Assembly (NCBI GenBank): GCA_964509425.1
Contig: CAZDWZ010000032.1
Location: 1-12,853 of the forward strand
Reading direction: 5' to 3'
DNA: 12,853 nucleotides
Source of the DNA: CAZDWZ01 sp964509425
GTDB lineage: Bacteria; Bdellovibrionota_C; UBA2361; SZUA-149; CAZDWZ01
The notes beneath the pieces are model-generated. The model made no database searches and was not told the origin of the DNA. It saw nothing but the letters and a program-made list of their open reading frames with translations. The stretch's first letter is position 1. Each line of letters opens with the position of its first letter. This document shows positions 5,996 through 12,853 of this stretch, in pieces. The position numbers and the translations under genes were made by a program.

Positions 5996-7162
5996 ATGGG
6001 AACTCAAAGTCTGCAGAGCGGGAAGAAAACAGTCCTCTACGATTGCCACAAACGTCTCGGTGCGAAATTCACCGAATTCGGCGGATGGGAGATGCCCGTG
6101 CTCTATAGCGGGCTCGTCGATGAGCACAACACGGTGCGAAACGCCGTCGGGATCTTCGACGTCAGCCACATGGGAGAAGTTTTCGTCCGCGGAGACCGGG
6201 CCGAAGAATTTTTGCAGTATGTAACATCGAATGATGTTTCGAAGCTCACGCCGGGAACAGCACAATACTCGCTCCTGTTGAACGAGAAGGGCGGTGTCGT
6301 GGATGACATCATCATCTACCTGCTCAGCCCGAAGAATTATCTCATCTGCGTAAACGCCGCGAACACCGACAAAGATTTCAACTGGCTGAATTCCAAAAAC
6401 ACCTTCGGCGTAAAGCTCGAGAACAAATCCTCTGAATACGCCCAGATCGCAATTCAAGGACCAAAGGCCCGCGAAGTCGTTTCGAAACTGCTGAAACTTC
6501 CGGCATCGGAGGTTTTCCCATCTTCCTTCCGGCCGTTTACCTTCCGCGTGATGAAGTGGGCGGATGCTCCGGGAGCGCCCGAAATAATCGTCGCTTGCAC
6601 GGGCTACACCGGGGAAGACGGCTTTGAAATATTTTGCCCGTCCGAGACCGGACCATTCCTTTGGGAGTCGCTCCTCGAAGTTGGGAAGAGCTCTGGGATC
6701 AAGGCTGCGGGACTCGGTGCCAGAGACACGTTGCGCCTCGAAGTCTGCTATCCGCTGCACGGACATGAGCTGACGGACGAACTTCCCGCAACCGCTTGCG
6801 GAGCGGGATGGGTAATTAAGTTCGCGAAAGGAGATTTTATCGGAAAGCAGGCGCTTCTCGACATCAAAGCAAAGGGGCCGGAGAAGACCATAGTCGGACT
6901 TGAGGTCCTCGATCCCGGAATTATCCGCGAAGGCGCAAAGCTCTATGCGAATGACGTTACGTCACTCGAAGGCGCCACTCCGATAGGATTTGTGAGCAGC
7001 GGAACCAAGCCGCCAACGGTGAACCGTTCGGTTGCGATTGGATTCTTGCCTCCGTCGCTCTCGGCTGCCGGTTCATTGGTCAAAGCTGAAGTGAGAGGAA
7101 AACTGCTCGCGGTAAAGGTCATTCCGCGGCCGTTTATGAAGGCGCCGGTCTCGTCGCTCTAG
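5996..7162 (+). CDS. gcvT: Glycine cleavage system T protein (aminomethyltransferase)
   Basis: A 388-residue protein, slightly longer than the usual 360-375. It transfers the aminomethyl carbon from lipoyl-GcvH to tetrahydrofolate, releasing ammonia and making 5,10-methylene-THF. The N-terminus has the family pattern LYDCHKRLGAKFTEFGGWEMP, followed by FDVSHMGE. GGVVDDIIIY contains the catalytic aspartate at residue 103 or 104 (D101 in E. coli). YTGEDGFEI and GLGARDTLRLE form the folate-binding core, and the C-terminal barrel includes KPPTVNRSVAIGFLP. AAGGAAGG (5986-5993) is the ribosome site. It follows folD by 12 bp and precedes gcvH by 83 bp. Confidence 0.95.
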   Translation: MGTQSLQSGKKTVLYDCHKRLGAKFTEFGGWEMPVLYSGLVDEHNTVRNAVGIFDVSHMGEVFVRGDRAEEFLQYVTSNDVSKLTPGTAQYSLLLNEKGGVVDDIIIYLLSPKNYLICVNAANTDKDFNWLNSKNTFGVKLENKSSEYAQIAIQGPKAREVVSKLLKLPASEVFPSSFRPFTFRVMKWADAPGAPEIIVACTGYTGEDGFEIFCPSETGPFLWESLLEVGKSSGIKAAGLGARDTLRLEVCYPLHGHELTDELPATACGAGWVIKFAKGDFIGKQALLDIKAKGPEKTIVGLEVLDPGIIREGAKLYANDVTSLEGATPIGFVSSGTKPPTVNRSVAIGFLPPSLSAAGSLVKAEVRGKLLAVKVIPRPFMKAPVSSL

Positions 7163-7245
7163 CGCTGATTGAACTCCGCAACGTACGAAGAATTTAGGAA
7201 TTGGAAGTTTAGTTTTCGGAAATTACAGAAAGAAGGGAGAAGGAA

Positions 7246-7638
7246 ATGTCGATTCCAAAGGATTGCCGCTATACCAAAGAGCATGAATGGGCAAAGGCCG
7301 AATCTGCCGGCAAATATAAGGTCGGTATCACCGATTACGCACAAACTGAGCTTGGCGACGTCGTATTCGTCGATCTTCCGGAAGTGGGACGCGTGGTGAA
7401 GAAAGGCGAATCGTTCGGTTCCGTGGAATCCGTGAAAGCCGTGAGCGACATCTATGCTCCGATCTCAGGGAAGGTCATTGAGGTAAACGCAGCGCTGACC
7501 AAATCTCCCGAAATGATCAACACCAGTCCGTATGCAGACGCTTGGATGATTCGAGTGGAAGCGACGAATGATTCGGAAGCGGCCGAACTTATGGATGCTG
7601 CGAAATACGAGGCGTTCCTTTCGGAAATTTCGAAATAG
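7246..7638 (+). CDS. gcvH: Glycine cleavage system H protein (lipoyl carrier)
   Basis: A 130-residue lipoyl carrier that shuttles the aminomethyl intermediate between GcvP, GcvT and the L protein. The lipoylation site is K64 within GSVESVKAVSDIYAPISG. YTKEHEWA near residues 9-16 and ITDYAQTELGDVVFVDLPEVG are family hallmarks. A purine-rich run (7227-7245, including GGGAG and AAGGA) gives a strong ribosome site. The 83-bp gap after gcvT and the 138-bp gap to gcvP are long for one operon, but orientation and function support co-expression. Confidence 0.96.
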   Translation: MSIPKDCRYTKEHEWAKAESAGKYKVGITDYAQTELGDVVFVDLPEVGRVVKKGESFGSVESVKAVSDIYAPISGKVIEVNAALTKSPEMINTSPYADAWMIRVEATNDSEAAELMDAAKYEAFLSEISK

Positions 7639-7640
7639 CG

Positions 7641-7683
7641 CCGCGCTCTGCGACCAAATACCGGCGGTAGTTTAGTCGCGCGG
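7641..7683 (+). other. Long imperfect hairpin between gcvH and gcvP
   Basis: GCGAC (7650-7654), AAA (7656-7658) and TACCG (7659-7663) can pair with CGGTA (7665-7669), TTT (7671-7673) and GTCGC (7675-7679), with one mismatch and a bulged G. CCGC (7641-7644) can extend the base with GCGG (7680-7683). No T tract follows, so it is not a standard terminator. It may protect or process the mRNA between cistrons, or be a dispersed palindromic element. No second copy was noticed. Confidence 0.5.
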
Positions 7684-7776
7684 CACGCGAGGCGGAGCCG
7701 AGCCAGCAAGATCGAATGCAGGGGCGGAAGTTGATAAAAATTTAACGATCAGGGCAGTAGCAGGAGTAATCGCGAC

Positions 7777-10668
7777 ATGAATGCGGAGCAAAAGGTACTG
7801 GAAATGATGGACGACATCGGGGGATCGACAGGAGAATTCAGAGACAGGCATATTGGACCGCGCGAGCGGGATCTGCCGGAAATGCTGAGCACGGTGGGCG
7901 TGTCGTCGCTGAAAGAGCTTGTAGATAAAACGGTGCCCTCGGCTATCCGCCTGAAGCGTCCTCTGATGTTGCCGCATGCGAAGGGCGAAACTGAGCTTCT
8001 TGCGGAGCTCAAGCAAATGGCATCGCGTAACAAAATCTGCCGATCCTTCCTCGGTCAGGGTTTCCACGACACCATCACTCCTGGGGTGATTCAGCGAAAC
8101 ATTCTCGAGAACCCAGGTTGGTACACTCAATACACTCCGTATCAAGCCGAGATTTCGCAAGGCCGTCTTGAAGCTTTGATTAACTTCCAAACGATGGTGT
8201 GCGACCTCACCGGCCTCGAAGTCGCGAATGCCTCCCTGCTCGACGAAGGAACTGCCGCGGCAGAGGCGATGATGATGTGCTACCGGCTCACGGGAAGCGA
8301 AACGAAAAATGTTTTCCTTGTTTCCGCTGGTTGCCACCCGCATGTGATCGAAGTGGTTGAGGGCCGTGCGGAACCGATCGGGGTGACGGTGATCATCGGC
8401 GATATCAAGCCGGGAGACATCACGGACAAGTGCCTGGGTGTGCTCCTGCCATACCCATCGACGTCCGGAGAAATCGTCGATTGGCGTCCTGTAGCCGAGA
8501 AAGCAAAATCGGTAGACTGCTTTGTTGTCGTCGATGCCGACATCCTGAGCCTCTGCCTCCTCACTCCTCCAGGTGAGTGGGGTGCGGATATGGTCGTCGG
8601 CAATTCGCAAAGATTCGGCGTTCCCCTCGGATTCGGCGGACCTCATGCAGGATTTTTCGCAACAAAAAACGAGTATCGCCGAGAAATGCCGGGACGTTTG
8701 GCCGGCGTATCAAAAGACAGCGCAGGCAAACCAGCATACCGACTCTCTCTTCAAACCCGGGAACAGCACATCCGGCGAGACAAGGCGACGAGTAACATCT
8801 GCACCGCCCAAGTCCTCCTTGCGATTATGGCGAGCATGTACGCCGTTTATCACGGACCGAAGGGAGTCCGGAGGATCGCCGAGCGCGTTCGCACTTCGGC
8901 ATCGCGCCTCGGTTCGGCGCTCACAAAATCCGGCTATCGGCTTCGTTCACCGGCGTATTTCGACACCGTGTGCGTCGAGGCCGGACCGGTCAAGGGCACC
9001 GAACTCGTCCGCCGCGCGGTTCTTAAGCAGATGAACTTCAGACTCCTCGACGACGGAGCAGTCTGCGTTTCGCTTAACGAAACAACCACTGAGAAAGAGC
9101 TGCAAGAGATCGCGAGCGTATTCGATATCGGATCGCTTCCGGATGGGGACACCGCACCGTCCAGCATTCCGTCTTCGTTCGTTCGCCGGACACCGTATTT
9201 GACCCACCCGGTCTTCAATACGTACCACTCGGAGACAGAGTTTTTGCGATACGTCACTCGGCTCCAGTCGAGAGATCTCTCGCTCGCAAACGCGATGATC
9301 CCACTTGGCTCTTGCACAATGAAACTGAACGCCACAGCGGAGATGATTCCGGTTACCTGGGCAGAGTTCGGCTCGATCCATCCGTTCGCGCCCAAGGAGC
9401 AGTCAGAGGGCTACCACCAGCTCATCGACGAGCTCGAGGGAATGCTCGCGGAGATAACCGGGCTTCCAGGAGTTTCGTTACAACCGAACTCCGGTTCGCA
9501 AGGTGAATACGCAGGACTCCTCTCAATTCGTGCGTATCACATCGCAAGGAACGATACGGCGCGCGATATCTGCCTTATCCCGACTTCCGCGCACGGAACG
9601 AATCCTGCGACCGCGGCGATGGCTGGGATGAAGGTCGTAACAGTCGCTTGCGATGACCAAGGAAACGTCGACATCAAGAGCCTGAAAGACAAGGCCGCGG
9701 AGTACGGCCCTCGCGTCGCTGCGATCATGGTCACGTATCCATCGACGCACGGCGTGTTCGAAGAAACGATCTCCGAAATTGTGAGCGTCGTTCACTCCAT
9801 CGGCGCACAGGTCTACATGGACGGTGCGAATATGAATGCTCAAGTCGGCATTTGCCGGCCCGGAGATTTTGGCGTCGACGTCTGTCACCTCAATCTTCAC
9901 AAGACATTCTGTATTCCGCACGGCGGCGGCGGACCAGGCGTTGGACCAATCGCCGTGGCCAAGCACCTCATCCCTTTTCTTCCGAGAAAGCTCGTCTCGG
10001 CGGATAAGACGGCAAAGGGAATTCGCCAGGTATCCTCGGCCCCATGGGGATCCGCCGGTATCTTGGTTATTCCGTGGATGTACATCCGCTTGATGGGCAC
10101 CGAAGGACTTCGCTCCGCAACTGAGATGGCTATTCTCAACGCCAACTATGTCGCCTCGCGTCTCGAGTCGTCGTTCCCGGTCCTTTACCGTGGCAAGAAC
10201 GGCACCGTCGCGCACGAGTGTATCCTCGACCTTCGGAACTTCAAGCGCGCATGCGGTATCGAAGTCGCCGACGTCGCCAAGCGATTGATGGATTACGGAT
10301 TCCATGCCCCAACGGTTTCCTTTCCCGTCCCTGAAACGTTGATGGTGGAACCCACGGAAAGTGAGTCGAAGGAAGAGCTCGATCGCTTCTGTGACGCGAT
10401 GATCGCAATTCGCGAAGAAATCCGTGAAATCGCAGAAGGTCGAGCGGACAAGACCGATAACGTGTTGAAGAATGCGCCACACACGGCTCTTGAAGTGACG
10501 TCCGACAGTTGGGCGCATTCCTACAGCCGTGAAAAGGCTGCGTTCCCTGCGAAGGACTTGAAGGACTACAAGTTCTGGCCCGCAGTGGGACGAATCGACA
10601 ACGCGTGGGGCGACAGAAATCTGTTCTGCGCCTGCGTCCCGGTGGAAGGGTTCGATTCCGAGCAGTGA
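7777..10668 (+). CDS. gcvP: Glycine dehydrogenase (decarboxylating), P protein, single-chain type
   Basis: A 963-residue PLP-dependent P protein that decarboxylates glycine and passes the aminomethyl group to lipoyl-GcvH. This is the fused single-chain form (usual length about 950-970), not the split GcvPA/GcvPB form. The N-terminal half starts with DRHIGPRERDLPEML and contains FLGQGFHDTITP and ASLLDEGTAAAEAMMM. The C-terminal half contains the glycine-rich HGGGGPGVGP loop just after the PLP lysine K709 in LNLHKTFC. The C-terminus GRIDNAWGDRNLFC is typical. GGAG at 7763-7766 lies 10 nt before the ATG. It is the last gene of the folD-gcvTHP group and is followed by two hairpins. No lpd gene for the L protein is present, so it must be supplied from elsewhere. 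Confidence 0.97.
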   Translation: MNAEQKVLEMMDDIGGSTGEFRDRHIGPRERDLPEMLSTVGVSSLKELVDKTVPSAIRLKRPLMLPHAKGETELLAELKQMASRNKICRSFLGQGFHDTITPGVIQRNILENPGWYTQYTPYQAEISQGRLEALINFQTMVCDLTGLEVANASLLDEGTAAAEAMMMCYRLTGSETKNVFLVSAGCHPHVIEVVEGRAEPIGVTVIIGDIKPGDITDKCLGVLLPYPSTSGEIVDWRPVAEKAKSVDCFVVVDADILSLCLLTPPGEWGADMVVGNSQRFGVPLGFGGPHAGFFATKNEYRREMPGRLAGVSKDSAGKPAYRLSLQTREQHIRRDKATSNICTAQVLLAIMASMYAVYHGPKGVRRIAERVRTSASRLGSALTKSGYRLRSPAYFDTVCVEAGPVKGTELVRRAVLKQMNFRLLDDGAVCVSLNETTTEKELQEIASVFDIGSLPDGDTAPSSIPSSFVRRTPYLTHPVFNTYHSETEFLRYVTRLQSRDLSLANAMIPLGSCTMKLNATAEMIPVTWAEFGSIHPFAPKEQSEGYHQLIDELEGMLAEITGLPGVSLQPNSGSQGEYAGLLSIRAYHIARNDTARDICLIPTSAHGTNPATAAMAGMKVVTVACDDQGNVDIKSLKDKAAEYGPRVAAIMVTYPSTHGVFEETISEIVSVVHSIGAQVYMDGANMNAQVGICRPGDFGVDVCHLNLHKTFCIPHGGGGPGVGPIAVAKHLIPFLPRKLVSADKTAKGIRQVSSAPWGSAGILVIPWMYIRLMGTEGLRSATEMAILNANYVASRLESSFPVLYRGKNGTVAHECILDLRNFKRACGIEVADVAKRLMDYGFHAPTVSFPVPETLMVEPTESESKEELDRFCDAMIAIREEIREIAEGRADKTDNVLKNAPHTALEVTSDSWAHSYSREKAAFPAKDLKDYKFWPAVGRIDNAWGDRNLFCACVPVEGFDSEQ

Positions 10669-10699
10669 GCGTGAGTAACCGAAGAAGGCGGTGATGATC

Positions 10700-10725
10700 G
10701 GCGGGGGTTTAACTAAAGCCTCGCC
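10700..10725 (+). other. First hairpin after gcvP
   Basis: GGCGGGGGTTT (10700-10710) pairs with AAAGCCTCGCC (10715-10725) across an AACT loop, with one G-T wobble and one mismatch. It is not followed by a T run, so it is more likely a 3'-end stabilising stem than a terminator. A true terminator follows 22 bp later. Confidence 0.5.
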
Positions 10726-10747
10726 GGCCCTTACGCCGTTGATATCC

Positions 10748-10781
10748 AAGCCGGCAAACGTAAGTTTGTCGGCTTTTTTTT
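10748..10781 (+). terminator. Intrinsic terminator of the folD-gcv operon
   Basis: AAGCCGGCAAAC (10748-10759) pairs with GTTTGTCGGCTT (10764-10775) through one G-T wobble around a GTAA tetraloop, running into eight T (10774-10781). It lies about 80 bp after the gcvP stop and before the next plus-strand gene. An upstream segment (GCCGGC 10723-10728 and TTACG 10731-10735) could instead pair with part of the same stem. Confidence 0.85.
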
Positions 10782-10823
10782 CGACGCGACGCAGGCACTT
10801 TCAATAATCGAGGCCGCGCATTC

Positions 10824-11258
10824 ATGAAGTATGCAACATTCATCTTTCTCGCACTCCTGTTACCGGTTTCGAATGCGGCGTCCGATCGAGTCGAAACACC
10901 GCTGCCCTCATCGGTCGGATCGATTTGTATCGGTCCGAACTTAATGAAGGCGCCTTATACCGAGGATGAGCGAGTTACTCTCACCATCGATGACGGCGCG
11001 CCGATTGACTTCGTCTCGCAAGGGAAGGGGGTACGCCTCGCTCACTCAGGGTTGAATCTCGAGAAAAAACATCTCGTAAAAGTGTATTGGCGAACGACCT
11101 TGACGCACTCCTTCGAGATCGACCTGCGGTCGTTCGAGAGCGGTGGAGCGCAAATCTGGCGAAGCCCTGGATATTGGAAGACTTCTGACATTTGCTCAGA
11201 GGAATGCGCGCCGGTCGTTTCCTGCGGGAAGGAGGTGAAAAGCCGGGGCAGGAAATGA
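10824..11258 (+). CDS. Small secreted protein of unknown function
   Basis: 144 residues that I do not recognise. The N-terminus MKYATFIFLALLLPVSNA is a clear Sec signal peptide with a likely cut after residue 18. The mature part is about 126 residues, alternating short polar and hydrophobic stretches that suggest a beta-rich fold. It has cysteines near residue 34 and four more in the C-terminal segment (about 123-134), so disulfides are likely in the periplasm or outside. GAGG at 10810-10813 is 10 nt before the ATG. It sits after the gcv terminator and converges with the 11320-11754 gene across a 61-bp gap with no clear terminator. Confidence 0.65.
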   Translation: MKYATFIFLALLLPVSNAASDRVETPLPSSVGSICIGPNLMKAPYTEDERVTLTIDDGAPIDFVSQGKGVRLAHSGLNLEKKHLVKVYWRTTLTHSFEIDLRSFESGGAQIWRSPGYWKTSDICSEECAPVVSCGKEVKSRGRK

Positions 11259-11319
11259 GTTGGGACGTCTCCGGATTCGGCGAAGTTCCAGAGTTCGGAG
11301 TACGCGGACTGAGTGAAGT

Positions 11320-11754
11320 TTATTTTTTCTTGGCGGAGGAGTTCGAGCGAGACTCGAGTTCTGCCGATAGGCCATCTTTCGGATCGAAGCGCGGAATCGT
11401 CGTTAAGGATTTTGTCGCAACAATCCAAGCACCCCGACATTCCTCGAAGTTATCGAATCGAAACTCTCCTTCGCCCAGAGGGAAGCCTGAAATAATCTGC
11501 TTTGGATCGGCACATGAAATGCTCAAATCCGCCAGTGGATCGCCAAAGAACCGCTTTTCTTCAGGGTCCGCGTAGACACTGAGATAGAGCGAGCCATCCT
11601 TGAGAGAAACACCGCTGATGAGGTTTTCCTGCGCCTCTTCGAAACGCATTCCTCCCTGCTTACTCTTTTTTTCTTGAGCCGCGGAACACAGCGGAAGACA
11701 ACAAATTGAAATGAAGAGGAATGACAAACAAACAATGTTTAGCTTTTTTCTCAT
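11320..11754 (-). CDS. Small secreted protein of unknown function, downstream of the collagen-like gene
   Basis: 144 residues that I do not recognise. The N-terminus has a basic start (MRKKLN), a hydrophobic core (about residues 7-22) and a possible AXA-type cut in CSAAQ near residue 26. LPLC does not fit a lipobox well, so it is probably exported rather than lipidated. The mature part is charged, contains SLKDGSLYLSVYADPEEKRFFGDP and two cysteines, and ends in a lysine run. It begins 32 bp after the stop of the collagen-like gene on the same strand, so the two are probably co-transcribed. No clear ribosome site is seen before ATG 11754, which fits coupling or leaves the start unsure. Confidence 0.6.
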   Translation of the reverse strand: MRKKLNIVCLSFLFISICCLPLCSAAQEKKSKQGGMRFEEAQENLISGVSLKDGSLYLSVYADPEEKRFFGDPLADLSISCADPKQIISGFPLGEGEFRFDNFEECRGAWIVATKSLTTIPRFDPKDGLSAELESRSNSSAKKK

Positions 11755-11786
11755 AGGTTTTTCAGCGTAACGCCTGATCGAAATAT

Positions 11787-12853
11787 TTATCTGTTACAGC
11801 AGAATATATTGGCCTCAACAAAGAAGTTTGTGCTTCCGGAGAATCTTCGAATATCGACTCGAATACCTGTCGGAACACCTGCCCCCGGCGCACAATCAGC
11901 CCCGGAGCAGAGAAGAGTAATCTCTTCGGTCAAGTCCGCTGTGATCGTGGTGTTGAAGGCCCAAGTCAGCATGAATTCCGTGGCCGTGTTGTTACATTCA
12001 GTTCCAGTCGTCTTTGGCGTGGTATTATTCGTCGGCGTGGTCACCGATTTCAAGTAGCAAGTTGAGGTTCCAACCAATCCGGTGGCTCCAGTGGCTCCGG
12101 TCGCACCATTCGTTCCTGCCGTGCCGGTCGCACCAGTTGCACCCGTGGCTCCGGTAGCGCCGGTTGCGCCAGTCGCACCATTTGTGCCGTTTGTGCCGGT
12201 GGCTCCCGTTACACCGGTTGCTCCAGTAGCTCCCGTCGCGCCGGTTGCACCGTTTGTTCCATTCGTGCCGGTCGCACCAGTTGCACCCGTAGCTCCGGTT
12301 GCGCCGGTTGCGCCAGTCGCACCATTTGTGCCGTTTGTGCCTGTGGCTCCCGTTACACCGGTTGCTCCAGTAGCTCCCGTCGCGCCGGTCGCACCGTTTG
12401 TTCCATTCGTGCCGGTTGCTCCGGTTGCTCCAGTGGCTCCGGTTGCGCCGGTTGCGCCAGTCGCACCATTTGTGCCGTTTGTGCCTGTGGCTCCCGTTAC
12501 ACCGGTTGCTCCAGTAGCTCCCGTCGCGCCGGTCGCACCGTTTGTTCCATTCGTGCCGGTTGCTCCGGTTGCGCCCGTGGCTCCGGTTGCGCCTGACAAT
12601 CCAGTTGCACCAGTATCGCCGGTTGCCCCTGTCAATCCAGTCGCACCCGTTGCTCCTGTCGCGCCGGTCAATCCGGTGTTACCAGTTGCGCCAGTCGCGC
12701 CCGTTGCACCAGTCGCTCCGGTCGCACCTGTGTCACCGGTTGCTCCGGTGTCACCCGTTGCGCCAGTCAAACCAGTGTTCCCAGTCGCGCCAGTGGCGCC
12801 GGTTAATCCCGTGTTACCGGTAGCTCCCGTTGCGCCCGTTGATCCTGTTGCAC
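11787..12853 (-). CDS. Collagen-like Gly-X-Thr repeat protein (5' end outside window)
   Basis: The frame is open to the right edge, so only the last 354 or so residues are seen; the true start lies beyond 12853. The first 258 visible residues (12078-12853) are unbroken Gly-X-Y triplets, almost all GAT with GTN, GVT, GLT, GDT, GNT and GST variants and no proline at all. Triplets of this kind form collagen-like triple helices in bacterial surface and spore-coat proteins, where Thr may be glycosylated. A 96-residue non-repetitive C-terminal domain follows, rich in Thr and Asn, with six cysteines including a terminal CC pair and a predicted beta-rich make-up. Such end domains often trimerise collagen-like stalks. 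Export is inferred because the signal peptide would lie outside the window. It is followed 32 bp later by a small secreted protein. Confidence 0.85.
   Translation of the reverse strand, partial: ATGSTGATGATGNTGLTGATGATGNTGLTGATGDTGATGDTGATGATGATGATGATGNTGLTGATGATGATGLTGATGDTGATGLSGATGATGATGATGTNGTNGATGATGATGATGVTGATGTNGTNGATGATGATGATGATGATGTNGTNGATGATGATGATGVTGATGTNGTNGATGATGATGATGATGATGTNGTNGATGATGATGATGVTGATGTNGTNGATGATGATGATGATGATGTAGTNGATGATGATGLVGTSTCYLKSVTTPTNNTTPKTTGTECNNTATEFMLTWAFNTTITADLTEEITLLCSGADCAPGAGVPTGIRVDIRRFSGSTNFFVEANIFCCNR
12107..12538. repeat. Three 144-bp tandem higher-order repeats in the collagen-like gene
   Basis: Landmark segments recur at exactly 144-bp steps: CGTTTGTTCC at 12251, 12395 and 12539, and TTTGTGCCGT at 12181, 12325 and 12469. 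A more diverged copy of the first landmark lies at 12107. Each unit encodes 48 residues, two 24-residue blocks that each start with GTNGTNG. The units at 12251 and 12395 differ mainly in a short segment, so the duplication is recent. A partial further unit runs to about 12590, with simpler GAT/GDT/GLT triplets beyond it. Confidence 0.9.

Noticed and set aside
7163..7245. Separate promoter or regulatory RNA between gcvT and gcvH
   Set aside because: The spacer is AT- and purine-rich with a strong ribosome site but no convincing -35/-10 pair or stable hairpin.
11787..12770. Collagen-like gene starting at 12770
   Set aside because: The codon there is an internal TTG within a GLT triplet, and the repeat frame continues unbroken to the window edge, so the true start is outside.
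12078..12853. CRISPR array or minisatellite unrelated to coding
   Set aside because: There are no constant repeats separated by unique spacers. The whole stretch stays in one frame as Gly-X-Y codons.

Overview
The window looks like chromosomal DNA of a Gram-negative bacterium with roughly 50-55% GC. A fused full-length glycine decarboxylase, a BamE/SmpA-like protein, an Rhs-type motif and a bacterial alkaline ceramidase together would fit a deltaproteobacterial or Bdellovibrionota-like lineage. No rRNA or other phylogenetic marker is present, so this placement is weak inference.

Layout. (1) Positions 1-1990 are accessory. A small gene begins with the DPMGL hallmark of Rhs core ends. It overlaps a gene for a membrane-anchored protein with a BamE/SmpA-like motif, and a hairpin terminator follows. 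Facing these is a broken tyrosine recombinase, with a nested inverted repeat spanning its start codon. (2) Positions 2013-4855, minus strand, form a tight three-gene operon in transcription order: alanine dehydrogenase, a membrane protein with a C-terminal SRPBCC-like domain, and an alkaline ceramidase that retains all the expected catalytic and zinc residues. (3) Positions 4856-5098 are a divergent promoter region. (4) Positions 5105-10668, plus strand, hold folD-gcvT-gcvH-gcvP, closed by two hairpins, the second a strong intrinsic terminator. (5) Positions 10824-12853 hold a small secreted protein (plus strand), converging on a second small secreted protein and the 3' part of a collagen-like Gly-Ala-Thr repeat protein (both minus strand). 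The collagen-like gene runs off the right edge.

How the genes work together. GcvP, GcvH and GcvT are the P, H and T proteins of glycine cleavage: glycine gives CO2, NH3 and 5,10-methylene-THF. FolD, 12 bp upstream of gcvT, converts methylene-THF to 10-formyl-THF, so the cluster links glycine breakdown to the folate one-carbon pool. The L protein (dihydrolipoamide dehydrogenase) is not in the window. The divergent alanine dehydrogenase interconverts alanine with pyruvate and ammonia, and shares its operon with two membrane proteins suggestive of lipid or sphingolipid handling.

The best candidates for something new are the Rhs-tip/membrane-protein pair beside a decayed recombinase with an att-like palindrome, the alanine dehydrogenase/SRPBCC/ceramidase operon, and the proline-free collagen-like protein, whose gene expands in 144-bp higher-order units. 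The core metabolic genes are ordinary.
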